Source: Pseudomonadota bacterium (GTDB lineage: Bacteria; Pseudomonadota; Gammaproteobacteria; Xanthomonadales; Rhodanobacteraceae). Taken from it: 64,000 bases of DNA. Each line of letters begins with the position of its first letter. Positions within the stretch are counted from its first letter, which is position 1. The stretch spans positions 49,621-113,620 of the forward strand of contig JAKAWV010000009.1 in the NCBI GenBank assembly GCA_021827205.1, written 5' to 3'. Below the pieces are notes generated by a model that did not search any database, was not told the DNA's origin, and saw only the letters and a program-made list of their open reading frames with translations. A program made the translations under genes and the position numbers. Shown piece by piece: positions 9,235 through 20,788 of the stretch.

Positions 9235-11268
9235 ATGCTGCGCCATTACCGCCTGCTGCTGGGCGTCATTCTGATGTGCGCCGGCTTTGCCGCCAGCGCC
9301 GCCGGGCTGCTGCCGGCCATGGATTTCGCGCGCCATCCGCCGATCCGCAATCCGGTGATCTCGCCGGACGGCAAGCACCTGGCCGTGTCGTTGACCGTGG
9401 ACGAAGGCAAGAGCGATGCCGTCCGCCACGAACTGGCGATCATGCAGTTGCCCAGCCTGCGCATCACCGCGCGCCTCGGTTTCGCCGCGCACACGCTGGC
9501 CGGGCAGATGGTGTGGGTCGGCGACAAGCGCCTGCTGGTGTCCGAGGCGCGCGAGTCCGGCTCGCTGGATGCGCCGGGTTTGATCGGCGAGCTGGTGGCC
9601 ATCGACGCCGACGGCAAGAACCAGCGCGTGATCTACAGTTTTCTGGATCGCGGCAAGTCGATCCGCGCGCAGATGAACATCCTGGCGCTACCACGCGCCT
9701 ACCCGGACATCGCCGGACTGCCGCGCGAACTCAACGGGCACGTGTTCCTGTCGTTCTCGATCATGCCCGAGAACACCAACGGCCAGTCCCATGACGCCGT
9801 GCGCACCGAGCTGTACGATGTGGATACCGCCACCGGCAAGCCGACCAAGGTCGCCCGGATCGATCGCGGCGACATGAGTTTTCTGGTGCACAGGGATCGC
9901 GCGTTATTCGCCTATGGCGCTGATGACGAATTCAACCCCCTGATCTACGCGCGCGATGCCCAGGGCGGCTGGACCCAGCTCGATTCCACGCAGTTCGGCA
10001 AGGAATTCCGCCCGCTGGACGTGGCTCCGGACGACACCCATCTGTACGCCATGTACAGCGCGCAGGGTGGGCCCGTGCAGCTGGTCGAAACCGATCTCAG
10101 CGGCGCCCATCGCAAGCTGCTGGCCGGCAACGACTTCGGCTCGGTCGACGGTGTGTTATCCACGCCACGCAATGCGCGTCAGCCTTTTGCGGTGGCGTTT
10201 ACCGATGTGTTCGATGGCCAGCGCCCGGCTGTCACCTATCTCGACGACAGCCGCTGGACGCGGATGCACCAGCAATTGATGCGCCAGTTCCCGGATTTCT
10301 TCATCGACTTCGCCGGCATGAGCCGCGACGGCAGCGTGGTGCTGGTGCATGCCTACAGCGGGCGCGATCCGGGCACCTGGGCGCTGCTGGATACCGCCAG
10401 CATGAGGCTGACGCCGCTGTTTCAGACCCTGCCGTGGATCAAGGCCATGGACATTGGCGAGCGCAAGCCGATCCGCTTCAAGAATCGCGGCGGCACCGAG
10501 TTGGCCGGTTATCTCACCCTGCCGCGGGGCGGGACGGCGAAGAACCTGCCGCTGGTGCTGATCCCGCACGGCGGCCCGCTAGGCCCCAGCGATGCGTGGA
10601 CCTACGATTCCGACGCCGCGTTCCTGGCCAATCGCGGCTACGCGGTGCTGCAGATCAATTACCGTGGCTCCGGTGGGCGCGGTTTCAACTTCCTGCACTC
10701 CGGTTACGGCCAGTTCGCCAGCGGCATCCAGGACGATCTGATCGACGGCGTGAAGTGGACCATCGCGCAGGGCTACGTGGACCCGAATCGCATCGGTGTG
10801 TATGGCGGCAGCTTCGGCGGCTACTCCGCGCTGATGCAACCGATCCTGGCGCCCGATCTGTACAAGGCGGCCATCGATTACGTCGGCGTTTCGGACTGGA
10901 CCATCGAGTTCGACCGCGCCGACACGCGCCGCACCAAGGGTGGGCGCATCTTCTATGCGCAAGCCATCGGCAACGAGACCGAGGCGCGCGCGCAGTCACC
11001 CATCACCCTGCTGGACAAGTTCAATGTGCCGGTGCTGATCGTGCACGGCGGCTCCGACCCGCGTGTGCCGATCCAGAACGCCGATGTGTTGCGCGACAAG
11101 CTGGAAAAAATGGGCAAGCCCTACGAGTGGCTGGTGTATCCCAAGGAAGGCCACGGCTTCTACACCGAGGAACACCGCGAGGCGCTGTACCAGAAAATGG
11201 AGGCCTTCCTCGGGCGCTATCTCGGCGGCGGCGCCAGCGCGGAGCCCGCGGCTGCCAGCTCACCCTGA
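9235..11268 (+). CDS. S9 (prolyl oligopeptidase) family serine peptidase, secreted paralogue
   Basis: Tandem paralogue of the preceding gene, with 677 residues and the same plan: signal peptide (MLRHYRLLLGVILMCAG, cleavage near ASAAG), propeller-like middle and C-terminal hydrolase domain. The triad is S526 in YGGSFGGYSA, D608 in GGSDPRVPIQ and H640 in EGHGF. The ATG at 9235 has a purine-rich ribosome site (AAGGGGAG) just upstream and begins the signal peptide; the ATG at 9181 would add 18 residues before it. Shared stretches such as NRGYAVLQINYRGSGGRG with the neighbour mark a local duplication. A clear terminator follows. Confidence 0.9.
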   Translation: MLRHYRLLLGVILMCAGFAASAAGLLPAMDFARHPPIRNPVISPDGKHLAVSLTVDEGKSDAVRHELAIMQLPSLRITARLGFAAHTLAGQMVWVGDKRLLVSEARESGSLDAPGLIGELVAIDADGKNQRVIYSFLDRGKSIRAQMNILALPRAYPDIAGLPRELNGHVFLSFSIMPENTNGQSHDAVRTELYDVDTATGKPTKVARIDRGDMSFLVHRDRALFAYGADDEFNPLIYARDAQGGWTQLDSTQFGKEFRPLDVAPDDTHLYAMYSAQGGPVQLVETDLSGAHRKLLAGNDFGSVDGVLSTPRNARQPFAVAFTDVFDGQRPAVTYLDDSRWTRMHQQLMRQFPDFFIDFAGMSRDGSVVLVHAYSGRDPGTWALLDTASMRLTPLFQTLPWIKAMDIGERKPIRFKNRGGTELAGYLTLPRGGTAKNLPLVLIPHGGPLGPSDAWTYDSDAAFLANRGYAVLQINYRGSGGRGFNFLHSGYGQFASGIQDDLIDGVKWTIAQGYVDPNRIGVYGGSFGGYSALMQPILAPDLYKAAIDYVGVSDWTIEFDRADTRRTKGGRIFYAQAIGNETEARAQSPITLLDKFNVPVLIVHGGSDPRVPIQNADVLRDKLEKMGKPYEWLVYPKEGHGFYTEEHREALYQKMEAFLGRYLGGGASAEPAAASSP

Positions 11269-11294
11269 GGTTCGCTTCCAGTCGCGCCCAATAA

Positions 11295-11325
11295 CGCCCG
11301 GCCGCGCGCCGGGCGTTTTGCTTTT
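11295..11325 (+). terminator. Rho-independent terminator after the second S9 peptidase
   Basis: Stem CGCCCGGC / GCCGGGCG (11295-11302 with 11308-11315), five-base loop, then TTTTGCTTTTT. It lies 26 bases past the stop of the second S9 peptidase and before the DUF255 gene, so that gene should have its own promoter or rely on read-through. Confidence 0.85.
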
Positions 11326-11356
11326 TACCTCACGCCAACTGTGCGAGGCTTGGGGC

Positions 11357-13372
<2,016 letters not shown>

Positions 13373-13375
13373 GCC

Positions 13376-13771
13376 TCACCGCACCAGCAGGCGCGGCCCG
13401 AGGATCAGCGCCCAGGTGGCGATGACGTTGAGCATCAGCACGAACACCGCGGCCGAACCCATGTCCTTGGCGCGACCGGCCAGTTCGTGGTGTTCGGCGC
13501 CGTAGCGCTCGATCACGGCCTCGATCGCGGAATTCAGCAGTTCGGCGGCCAGCACCAGCAACAGACAGCCAAGCAGCAGCGCCTTCTGCACGCCACCCTG
13601 CCCCAGCCACAGCGCCAGCGGCGCCAGCACCACGAACAGATACACCTCGAGCCGGAACGAGCTTTCCACTTTCCAGGTGATGGCCAGCCCTTGCAGCGAC
13701 CAGCGCAGCGCACGCCACATGCCACGCGGACCGCGCGGCAGCAGGCTCGCGCCCGAACGCAGATCAGGCAT
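13376..13771 (-). CDS. dgkA: Diacylglycerol kinase
   Basis: Small trimeric inner-membrane kinase that recycles diacylglycerol to phosphatidate. The 131 residues hold three transmembrane helices and the family motif ELLNSAIEAVIERYG, with the catalytic glutamate, followed by HELAGRAKDMGSAAV. It lies 11 bases downstream of gcvPB on the same strand, so co-transcription is likely although no functional link is obvious. Its 3' end converges with the DUF255 gene, with only three bases between them. Confidence 0.92.
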   Translation of the reverse strand: MPDLRSGASLLPRGPRGMWRALRWSLQGLAITWKVESSFRLEVYLFVVLAPLALWLGQGGVQKALLLGCLLLVLAAELLNSAIEAVIERYGAEHHELAGRAKDMGSAAVFVLMLNVIATWALILGPRLLVR

Positions 13772-13782
13772 GCCGCGCGTGC

Positions 13783-15246
13783 TCAGGCGGCAGCCGGGCC
13801 ACGCCAGGCGACGTCAAGTTCCTTCACCGCCTTGACGTCATCCAGCCGGCGCACCGGCGTGGTGCGCGGCGCCTGCTGCAGCGCCTCGGGGTCGTCCTTG
13901 GCCTGCGCCAGCAGACTCGCCATGACCGCAACGAACCGATCCAGCGTGTCCTTGCTCTCGGTCTCGGTCGGCTCGATCAGCAGGCACTCGGGCACCAGCA
14001 GCGGAAAATAATTGGTCGGCGCATGGATGCCGTGGTCGAGCAGCGCCTTGCTGAAGTCCAGCGCGGTGACGCCGCTGCGTTTTTTCTGCGGCGCCACGGT
14101 GACGATGAACTCATGGCTGGCGCGGCGCGCCGGATAGGCCAGGGTAAAACCGGCCTTGCGCAGCTCGACCGCCAGATAGTTGGCGTTGAGCGTGGCGTAT
14201 TCGGCCACGCGGCGCATGCCTTCGCGACCCAACAAGCGCGCGTAGATGTAGGCGCGCAGCAGCACGCCGGCGTTGCCGGCGAAGGCCGACAAACGTCCGA
14301 TGGTCAGCGGGCGATCCTTCTTGCGCGCGTAGCCATAGCGGCCATCGGCGCGCTTCTCCACGATGGGAATGGGCAGGAACGGCTTGAGCCGCTCGGATAC
14401 GCCCACCGCGCCCGCGCCGGGACCGCCGCCGCCGTGCGGCGTGGAGAAGGTCTTGTGCAGGTTCATGTGGATGGCGTCGAAGCCCATGTCGCCGGGCCGC
14501 ACCTTGCCGAGGATGGCGTTGAGGTTGGCGCCGTCGTAATACAGCAACCCGCCGGCGGCATGCACCAGATGCGCGATTTCCCGGATGCGGCGCTCGAACA
14601 CGCCGATGGTGCTGGGGTTGGTCAGCATGATGCCGGCAGTGGCGGGGCCGAGCACGGACCGCAGCGCCTCGATGTCGATGTCGCCATCGGCCAACGTGGG
14701 GATCTCGCGTACGCCGGCGCCGCACATGGTGGCGGTGGCGGGATTGGTGCCGTGCGCGGCATCCGGCACGATGATTTCGGTGCGCGCCAGATCATCGCGG
14801 TGGCGGTGGTAGGCCATGATCATGGCGACGCCGGCGAACTCACCCTGCGCGCCGGCCATGGGCGTGAGCGATACGCCGCCCTGCATGCCGGTGACATCGG
14901 CGAGGATTTCCTGCAGCTCGTACATGCACGCCAGAAAACCCTGACTGAGCGATTCCGGCGCGTAGGGATGACGGCTCAGAAAGCCATCGAGCATCGCCAG
15001 CGAATTGCACGCGCGCGGGTTGTATTTCATCGTGCACGAACCCAGCGGGTAGAAGTTCGTGTCGATGGAGAAGTTCTTCTGGCTGAGACTGGTGTAGTGG
15101 CGCACCACGTCCATCTCGGACACTTCCGGCAGGCCAATCGGCGTGGCGCGGCGCAAGGCGGCCGGCAGGTCGTCGGGCAGCGCGCAGGCGGGAGGCATCT
15201 GGGCGGCCGCGCTGCGGCCGGGACGCGAGTGCTCGAAGATCAGCAT
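13783..15246 (-). CDS. gcvPB: Glycine dehydrogenase (decarboxylating) subunit 2
   Basis: PLP-binding subunit of the P-protein of the glycine cleavage system in its two-subunit form. The 487 residues from the ATG at 15246 show the PLP lysine in [16 protein letters not shown], plus [13 protein letters not shown] and HGTNPATA. The partner subunit gcvPA and the T and H proteins are not in this window. An alternative ATG at 15258 adds only four residues. The start is divergent from the peptide transporter gene at 15436. The regulator gcvR lies about 10 kb away and is not linked. Confidence 0.93.
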   Translation of the reverse strand: MLIFEHSRPGRSAAAQMPPACALPDDLPAALRRATPIGLPEVSEMDVVRHYTSLSQKNFSIDTNFYPLGSCTMKYNPRACNSLAMLDGFLSRHPYAPESLSQGFLACMYELQEILADVTGMQGGVSLTPMAGAQGEFAGVAMIMAYHRHRDDLARTEIIVPDAAHGTNPATATMCGAGVREIPTLADGDIDIEALRSVLGPATAGIMLTNPSTIGVFERRIREIAHLVHAAGGLLYYDGANLNAILGKVRPGDMGFDAIHMNLHKTFSTPHGGGGPGAGAVGVSERLKPFLPIPIVEKRADGRYGYARKKDRPLTIGRLSAFAGNAGVLLRAYIYARLLGREGMRRVAEYATLNANYLAVELRKAGFTLAYPARRASHEFIVTVAPQKKRSGVTALDFSKALLDHGIHAPTNYFPLLVPECLLIEPTETESKDTLDRFVAVMASLLAQAKDDPEALQQAPRTTPVRRLDDVKAVKELDVAWRGPAAA

Positions 15247-15435
15247 GGAGCGGGCCATCCGGGAGATACCAAGCGCGAATTGTGCCACAACGGCTGACAC
15301 GCTCCGACCCTGGTGACAGCGCGCGCAGCCGAGACTCGGCACCGCCGCCCATCACCCAGCCGCATGCGCTAACCTTCGCCGACTTTGTGGCATGGCTGCG
15401 GCCACGCCTCCCACGCCCACACTCACGGAGCCGCC

Positions 15436-16974
15436 ATGGCGACCACCCTCGATCCTTCGCTGCCGGCACCTTCGCAGACACGCTCGTTCGTGACGATCTT
15501 CCTGATCGAGATGTGGGAGCGCTTCGGCTTCTACGGCATGCAGGCGCTGATTGTTTTGTACATGGTGCAGCGCCTCGGCTTTGACGATACTCGCGCCAAT
15601 CTGGTCTGGGGCGCGGCCACCGCATTGATCTACGTGGCGCCGGCGATCGGCGGCTGGGTCGGCGACAAGGTTCTGGGCACGCGCCGCACCATGCTGCTGG
15701 GCGCGATCGTGCTGGGCCTGGGCTACGCGCTGATGGGCATGCCCACCGACAACACCTGGGCGCTGTTCGGCGCGCTCAGCGTGATCACCGTCGGCAATGG
15801 CTTGTTCAAGCCCAACTCGGGCAACCTGGTGCGCAAGATCTACGAGGGCGACGACTCCAAGATCGACAGCGCCTTCACCATCTACTACATGGCGGTCAAC
15901 ATCGGCTCGACCTTCTCGATGCTGTTGACGCCCTGGATCAAGGATTACGTGGACCGGCACTATGGCAACCATTTCGGCTGGCATGCGGCATTTCTGGTCT
16001 GTGCGTTCGGATTGGTGATTGGCCTGGCCAACTACGGCCTGATGCGCTCGACCATGCGCCATATCGGTTCGCAGCCGGATGAACGTCCGTTGCACCTCGG
16101 CCATCTTCTGCTGGTACTGCTGGCCGGCGCGCTGCTGGCCGTGGGCGCGGCGGTGGTGCTGAACTACGAGACGCTGGCCGAGATTTTCGTGTACGGCGCT
16201 GGCGTGGTGTTGCTGGGCATTTTTGCCCATCTGATCAGAAGCAGCGACCGCAGTGAGCGCTCCGGTTTGATCGCGGCGCTGGTGCTGGTGGTGCAGACCA
16301 TTTTCTTCTTCATCTTCTATCAACAGATGTCCAGCTCGCTGACGCTGTTCGCGCTACGCAATGTGGATTGGAACCAGAACCTGTTCGGCTGGCACTTGTT
16401 CACCTGGAATCCGGCGCAGTACCAGGCGCTGAATCCACTCTGGATCTTCGTGCTCAGTCCACCGCTGGCGTGGATCTACACCTCGGCCGGCAAGCGCGGC
16501 AAGGATTTGTCGATCGCGGCCAAATTCGTGCTGGGCTTCGTGATGGTGGCGCTGGGGTTCTTCATCTACGGCGCCGCAGGCCATTACGCCGGGGTCGACG
16601 GCAAGACCTCGTCGTGGGTGATGATCTGGGGCTATGGCTTCTATTCGCTGGGCGAGTTGCTGGTCAGCGGTCTCGGTCTGGCCATGATCGCGCGCTACGT
16701 GCCGGCACGCATGGGCGGTTTCATGATGGGCGCGTACTTCGTGGCGGTGGGCATCTCGATGTATCTGGGCGGCGTGGTCGCCAACTTCGCCAGCGTGCCG
16801 CGCAATCTGGTCGATCCGCTGAAAACCCTGCCGGTCTACACCGCGCTGTTCAACAAGCTGGGTTGGGCGGCGCTGGTCTGCACCCTGATCGCATTGGCGG
16901 TGCTGCCGCTGATGCGTCGCCTGTCGGCAACACACAACAGCCATGCCACGCAGAACGGCACCAGCGGGCACTGA
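15436..16974 (+). CDS. Proton-dependent oligopeptide transporter (POT/PTR2, MFS)
   Basis: The 512-residue membrane protein has about 12-14 helices. It carries the POT signature near the N-terminus (EMWERFGFYGMQALIVLY, the ExxERFxYYG motif with the conserved proton-coupling glutamate and arginine) and the second family motif FTIYYMAVNIGSTFS. It imports di- and tripeptides with protons. The ATG at 15436 starts just before the first helix. The gene ends inside the start of the histidine kinase gene (32-base overlap), which suggests the three genes 15436-18918 are co-transcribed. The substrate cannot be read from the sequence. Confidence 0.9.
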   Translation: MATTLDPSLPAPSQTRSFVTIFLIEMWERFGFYGMQALIVLYMVQRLGFDDTRANLVWGAATALIYVAPAIGGWVGDKVLGTRRTMLLGAIVLGLGYALMGMPTDNTWALFGALSVITVGNGLFKPNSGNLVRKIYEGDDSKIDSAFTIYYMAVNIGSTFSMLLTPWIKDYVDRHYGNHFGWHAAFLVCAFGLVIGLANYGLMRSTMRHIGSQPDERPLHLGHLLLVLLAGALLAVGAAVVLNYETLAEIFVYGAGVVLLGIFAHLIRSSDRSERSGLIAALVLVVQTIFFFIFYQQMSSSLTLFALRNVDWNQNLFGWHLFTWNPAQYQALNPLWIFVLSPPLAWIYTSAGKRGKDLSIAAKFVLGFVMVALGFFIYGAAGHYAGVDGKTSSWVMIWGYGFYSLGELLVSGLGLAMIARYVPARMGGFMMGAYFVAVGISMYLGGVVANFASVPRNLVDPLKTLPVYTALFNKLGWAALVCTLIALAVLPLMRRLSATHNSHATQNGTSGH

Positions 16975-18337
16975 TCCGGCGCTTGCGCGCGGCGCCGCGG
17001 CGAATCGCGGCGGCAACGGCCTGTTCCGCCTCGGCCCGCGCGCGCTGGCGATCACCCTGGCTTGGCTGCGCCTGACCGCGATCACCGGTCAGACCCTGGC
17101 GGTGCTGTTCGTGGCTTACGCCGTGCCGCTGGCGATTCCGGTGCACGCACTGCTGGCCGGCATCGGCGTGCTGCTGCTGTTCGAGATCGCCACCGTGATG
17201 CGCCTGCGCCTGGGCTGGCCGGTCAGCGAACTCGAAGCCATCGGTCACATCGCCGTGGACGTGCTGGTGCTGGGCTACTTGCTGTACCTGAGCGGCGGCG
17301 CCAGCAATCCCTTCGTCACCCTGCTGCTGGTGCCGATCGCGCTGGCGGCTGCCGCGCTTTCGCGCGCCGGCATCGCCGCGGTGGCGGTGCTGAGCGGTGC
17401 GATCTACGGTCTTCTGCTGCGCTGGTATCAGCCACTGCCGGCCATGGCCAGCGGGCATGGAGCTGATTTCAGCCTGCACATCATCGGCATGGCCATCAAC
17501 TTCGCCATTGCCGCGCTGCTGCTGGGGGTGTTCATCGCGCGCCTTGCCGGTGCGCTGCGCGGCGAGCAGATGCGCCTGCAGCGCTTGCACGAGCGCGCGC
17601 TGCGTGACGAGGGCATCCTGGCCATGGCCACGCAATCGGCAGGTGCCGCGCATGAACTCAACACGCCGCTGGCCACGCTGCGCATGCTGCTGCACGAGTT
17701 GATTCCGGCGCCGTCCACCTGTGAACCACTGCGCGAGGATCTCAAGCTGATGGCGCAACAGGTCGATCGCTGCAGCGAGATCCTGCGCGAGTTGGTGGCG
17801 GTGGGCCGCGCGCAACTGGATGGCGATTGCGAAACCCTGGGTCTCGGCGCATTCGTGCGGCGCTGCACGGATCGTTTCCAATTGCTGCGCCCGGAGGCCG
17901 ATACCGATCTGCAACTGCGCGCAGAGGATGCCGATTTGCCGGTGCGTATTCCGGCCGGGCTGCAGCACGCGCTGATCAATCTGCTGAACAACGCGCTTGA
18001 TGCCTCGGCGCAACTTGGTTCCACCCAGGTCGCACTCAGCGCGCGCAGTGGCGTGCGCTGTCTGGAGTTCCGCGTGCGCGATCACGGCCCCGGCTTTGCT
18101 GATCCATCACGCTCGCCTGATAGTCTTGGCGTCAGCGGCAAGGATCACGGTCTGGGCATAGGACTGGCGCTGGCCGAGGCCACCGCTGATCGCCTGGGTG
18201 GCGATCTCGATGCCAGTAACGCGGCTGGCGGCGGCGCCGAAATTCGCCTGCGTCTGCCACTGCTGGCCCTGCTGCCGGAGCGAGATGGCAAGCCGGTGCC
18301 GACTGCCATGCACTGCATTCCCGAGGAAACCCCATGA
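16943..18337 (+). CDS. RegB/PrrB-like redox-sensing histidine kinase
   Basis: The 464-residue sensor has about six N-terminal transmembrane helices (residues 30-215), a HisKA domain and an HATPase domain. The H-box reads SAGAAHELNTPLATLRM, the variant typical of RegB/PrrB/ActS/RoxS kinases. Also seen are GGASNPFVTLL, resembling the quinone-binding GGxxNPF motif of RegB, and a cysteine in QQVDRCSEIL, where RegB places its redox-active cysteine. N box (LINLLNNALDAS) and G boxes (DHGPGF, GLGIGLALA) are intact. The function as a redox or respiratory sensor is inferred from these motifs. The start overlaps the transporter gene; the stop overlaps the regulator start by ATGA. Confidence 0.85.
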   Translation: MPRRTAPAGTDPALARGAAANRGGNGLFRLGPRALAITLAWLRLTAITGQTLAVLFVAYAVPLAIPVHALLAGIGVLLLFEIATVMRLRLGWPVSELEAIGHIAVDVLVLGYLLYLSGGASNPFVTLLLVPIALAAAALSRAGIAAVAVLSGAIYGLLLRWYQPLPAMASGHGADFSLHIIGMAINFAIAALLLGVFIARLAGALRGEQMRLQRLHERALRDEGILAMATQSAGAAHELNTPLATLRMLLHELIPAPSTCEPLREDLKLMAQQVDRCSEILRELVAVGRAQLDGDCETLGLGAFVRRCTDRFQLLRPEADTDLQLRAEDADLPVRIPAGLQHALINLLNNALDASAQLGSTQVALSARSGVRCLEFRVRDHGPGFADPSRSPDSLGVSGKDHGLGIGLALAEATADRLGGDLDASNAAGGGAEIRLRLPLLALLPERDGKPVPTAMHCIPEETP

Positions 18338-18918
18338 GCGAGAGCGCACCGAAATCCACGCCTCAATCCCTGCTCATCGTCGATGACGACGTGGCCTTTA
18401 CCAGCGTATTGGCGCGCGCCATGAACGTACGCGGCTATATTTGCGGCGTCGCGAATAGCGCCGCGACGGCCTTGCAGCTCGCGGCGCAGTCGCGCCCGGC
18501 CTACTGCGTGCTGGACCTGAAGCTGGGCGAGTCCAACGGACTCAAGCTGATTCCTGAACTGCTGCAGGCCGCGCCAGGCATGCGCATCTTGCTGCTGACC
18601 GGCTATGCCTCGATCGCCACCGCGGTGGAGGCCATCAAGCGCGGCGCGCACGATTATCTGGCCAAGCCCGCCGATGCCGATCAGATCGCGCGCGCGCTGG
18701 CCGCCCATGCGCCGCGTCAGTCCACCATGGCCGCGCCACCGGCGGATGCGCCGCCGCCACTGAAGCGTCTGGAGTGGGAGCACATCCAGCGCATCCTCGG
18801 CGAGACCGGGGGCAATATCTCGGAAGCCGCACGACGTCTGGGCATGCACCGACGCACCCTGCAGCGCAAGTTGGCCAAGCATCCGGTTCGCGAGCGCCCC
18901 AATCCCGACCACGAATGA
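18334..18918 (+). CDS. RegA/PrrA-like response regulator
   Basis: The 194-residue protein has a receiver domain (about 12-125; acidic pair in LLIVDDDVAF, phospho-acceptor Asp in YCVLDLKLGESNGL, switch Thr in LLLTGYASIATAV, Lys in YLAKPAD). A proline-rich linker (APPADAPPPLKRLEWEHI) leads to a Fis-type helix-turn-helix (GNISEAARRLGMHRRTLQRKL). This two-domain plan with the proline linker is diagnostic of RegA/PrrA/ActR. It is translationally coupled to its kinase by an ATGA overlap. The pair probably controls respiratory or electron-transport genes; targets cannot be named here. Confidence 0.88.
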   Translation: MSESAPKSTPQSLLIVDDDVAFTSVLARAMNVRGYICGVANSAATALQLAAQSRPAYCVLDLKLGESNGLKLIPELLQAAPGMRILLLTGYASIATAVEAIKRGAHDYLAKPADADQIARALAAHAPRQSTMAAPPADAPPPLKRLEWEHIQRILGETGGNISEAARRLGMHRRTLQRKLAKHPVRERPNPDHE

Positions 18919-19018
18919 CTGCGCACCAGGCGCTGAACTCAGCAAGCGCCCGGGTCGCACGCGTCGCGCGCTGCTTGTTGCGATGCAGCGCGCAGCGCAA
19001 AGCGCGCGTGAACAGTTT

Positions 19019-19873
19019 TCAGGACGCGGCAAACGGCAGATTGTCTATCAAGCGCATGCTGCCCAGGCGCGCCGCGATCAGCGCGATCAACTGCGCAAAA
19101 GGCGCATCGCCTGATGCCGGCCGCAGCGTGTCGGCCACGCGGATCACGCAGTAGTCCGGCGCGAAGCCGGCGCGCTGCAGACGCTGCGCAGCGGCGTGTT
19201 CGATGACCGCGTGGTTGTGGCCTTGCTGCGCGGCGCTGCGCATCCACAGGAGCGTGGCGTGAATCAGCGGCGCGCGCGCGCGCTGCGCGGCATCGAGATA
19301 CTGATTGCGCGAACTCAGCGCCAGGCCGTCGGCTTCGCGCACCGTGGGCAGAGCGATGATCTCCAGCGCCATGCCGAGATCGCGCTGCAGTCGCCGCACC
19401 ACTTGCAGTTGCTGCCAGTCCTTCTCGCCGAACACCGCGTAATCCGGCTGCACCATGGCGAACAGCTTGGCCACCACCGTGGCCACGCCGTCGAAATGCC
19501 CGGGGCGATGCACGCCCTCCAACACCTCGGTGATCCCGGGCACGTGGATGCTCAGCGCGTCCTCTGATCCGCAGGGATACATCACCTCGACCGTGGGCGC
19601 GAACAGCAAATCGCAGTCGAGCGCGGCGAGACCGGCCTGATCCTGCGCCAGCGTGCGCGGGTAGCGCGTGTAATCCTCGTTCGGGCCGAACTGGGTAGGA
19701 TTGACGAACACGCTGGCAACCACGCGCGGTGCGCACTGCTGCGCGCGCCGCAACAGCGCGTAATGACCGGCATGCAAGCTGCCCATGGTCGGCACCAACG
19801 CAATGCGCTGGTCCTGTTGGCGCCAGGCGCGCAACGCAGCGCGCAGGCTGGCCAGATCGTGCACGGTCTGCAT
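19019..19873 (-). CDS. panC: Pantothenate synthetase
   Basis: Condenses pantoate with beta-alanine using ATP. From the ATG at 19873 (MQTVHDLASL) the protein is 284 residues. It shows the adenylation motifs VPTMGSLHAGHYALL (with the HxGH element), SVFVNPTQFGPNEDYTRYPR, GHFDGVATVV and the KMSKS-like ADGLALSSRNQYL. The ATG at 19891 would add six residues. It is last in the pcnB-folK-panB-panC series. No panD (aspartate decarboxylase) is present here. Confidence 0.95.
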   Translation of the reverse strand: MQTVHDLASLRAALRAWRQQDQRIALVPTMGSLHAGHYALLRRAQQCAPRVVASVFVNPTQFGPNEDYTRYPRTLAQDQAGLAALDCDLLFAPTVEVMYPCGSEDALSIHVPGITEVLEGVHRPGHFDGVATVVAKLFAMVQPDYAVFGEKDWQQLQVVRRLQRDLGMALEIIALPTVREADGLALSSRNQYLDAAQRARAPLIHATLLWMRSAAQQGHNHAVIEHAAAQRLQRAGFAPDYCVIRVADTLRPASGDAPFAQLIALIAARLGSMRLIDNLPFAAS

Positions 19874-19921
19874 GTATTCCTCGCGATTCAAAACGCGCGC
19901 CGGGCAGCGTGCGACATGGCT

Positions 19922-20743
19922 TCAGTAGACGTGCTCGGCGCCGGGAAATTCCCGGCCACGCACCGCCGCGACATAAGCCTTGATCGCGTTCGCCACGCTG
20001 CCGGCATCGCCCAGAAAATCCTTGGTGAATCTGGGCCGCTTGCCGGGCGTGATGCCCAGCATGTCGTACAGCACCAGCACCTGACCATCGCAATCGACAC
20101 CGGCGCCAATGCCGATGACGGGAATCTGCAGCGCCTGGGTGATGCGCATGGCCAGCGGCGCGGGCACGGCCTCGAGTACCAGCAACTCGGCGCCGGCCGC
20201 CTGCACCGCCTGCGCGTCGTTGAACAGCCGCTCGGCGGCGTCCGACTCGCGGCCCTGCACCTTGTAGCCGCCAAGGCGATGCACCGCCTGCGGGGTCAGG
20301 CCCAGATGCGCGCACACCGGTGCCTCGCGCGCAACCAGGTCAGCGATGATCTCGCACACCCAGCCGGCGCCTTCCAGCTTGAGCATGGCCGCGCCGCACT
20401 CGCCGAGCAGACGCGCGGCGGCTTCGCGCGCATGCGCGGTGTCGCGATAACTCATGTACGGCAGGTCGGTCACCAGCAGCGTGGCGGAAAGCCCGCGCGC
20501 GACCAGGCGGGTGTGATAGGCCATGTCATCCAGCGTGACCGGCAGCGTGCTGTTGCGACCCTGCACCACCATGCCCAGTGAATCGCCGACCAGCGCCACA
20601 TCCACGCCCGCCGTTTCAATCAGCGTCGCGAAGCTGGCGTCGTAACAGGTGAGCATGGCGATTTTTTCACCACGCGCCTTCATCGCGCGCAACATGGGAA
20701 TGGTGACGGCCTTGCGCGCAGGCGCGGCGGCTTCGACGTACAT
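19922..20743 (-). CDS. panB: 3-methyl-2-oxobutanoate hydroxymethyltransferase
   Basis: First committed step of pantothenate synthesis, adding a hydroxymethyl group from methylene-tetrahydrofolate to alpha-ketoisovalerate. The 273-residue product has the family features KIAMLTCYDASFATL, VGDSLGMVVQGRNSTLPVT, KLEGAGW and IPVIGIGAGVDCDGQVLVL. The ATG at 20743 (MYVEAAAP) is preferred over 20758, which adds five residues. The gene lies between folK and panC with short gaps of 45 and 48 bases. Confidence 0.95.
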   Translation of the reverse strand: MYVEAAAPARKAVTIPMLRAMKARGEKIAMLTCYDASFATLIETAGVDVALVGDSLGMVVQGRNSTLPVTLDDMAYHTRLVARGLSATLLVTDLPYMSYRDTAHAREAAARLLGECGAAMLKLEGAGWVCEIIADLVAREAPVCAHLGLTPQAVHRLGGYKVQGRESDAAERLFNDAQAVQAAGAELLVLEAVPAPLAMRITQALQIPVIGIGAGVDCDGQVLVLYDMLGITPGKRPRFTKDFLGDAGSVANAIKAYVAAVRGREFPGAEHVY

Positions 20744-20788
20744 GGAATTCTCCGGCAAGTCGCGATTATGCGCGCGTCGCGGGCATGC

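Noticed and set aside
15247..15435. Glycine riboswitch upstream of gcvPB
   Set aside because: I could not find the conserved paired-aptamer core in either orientation.
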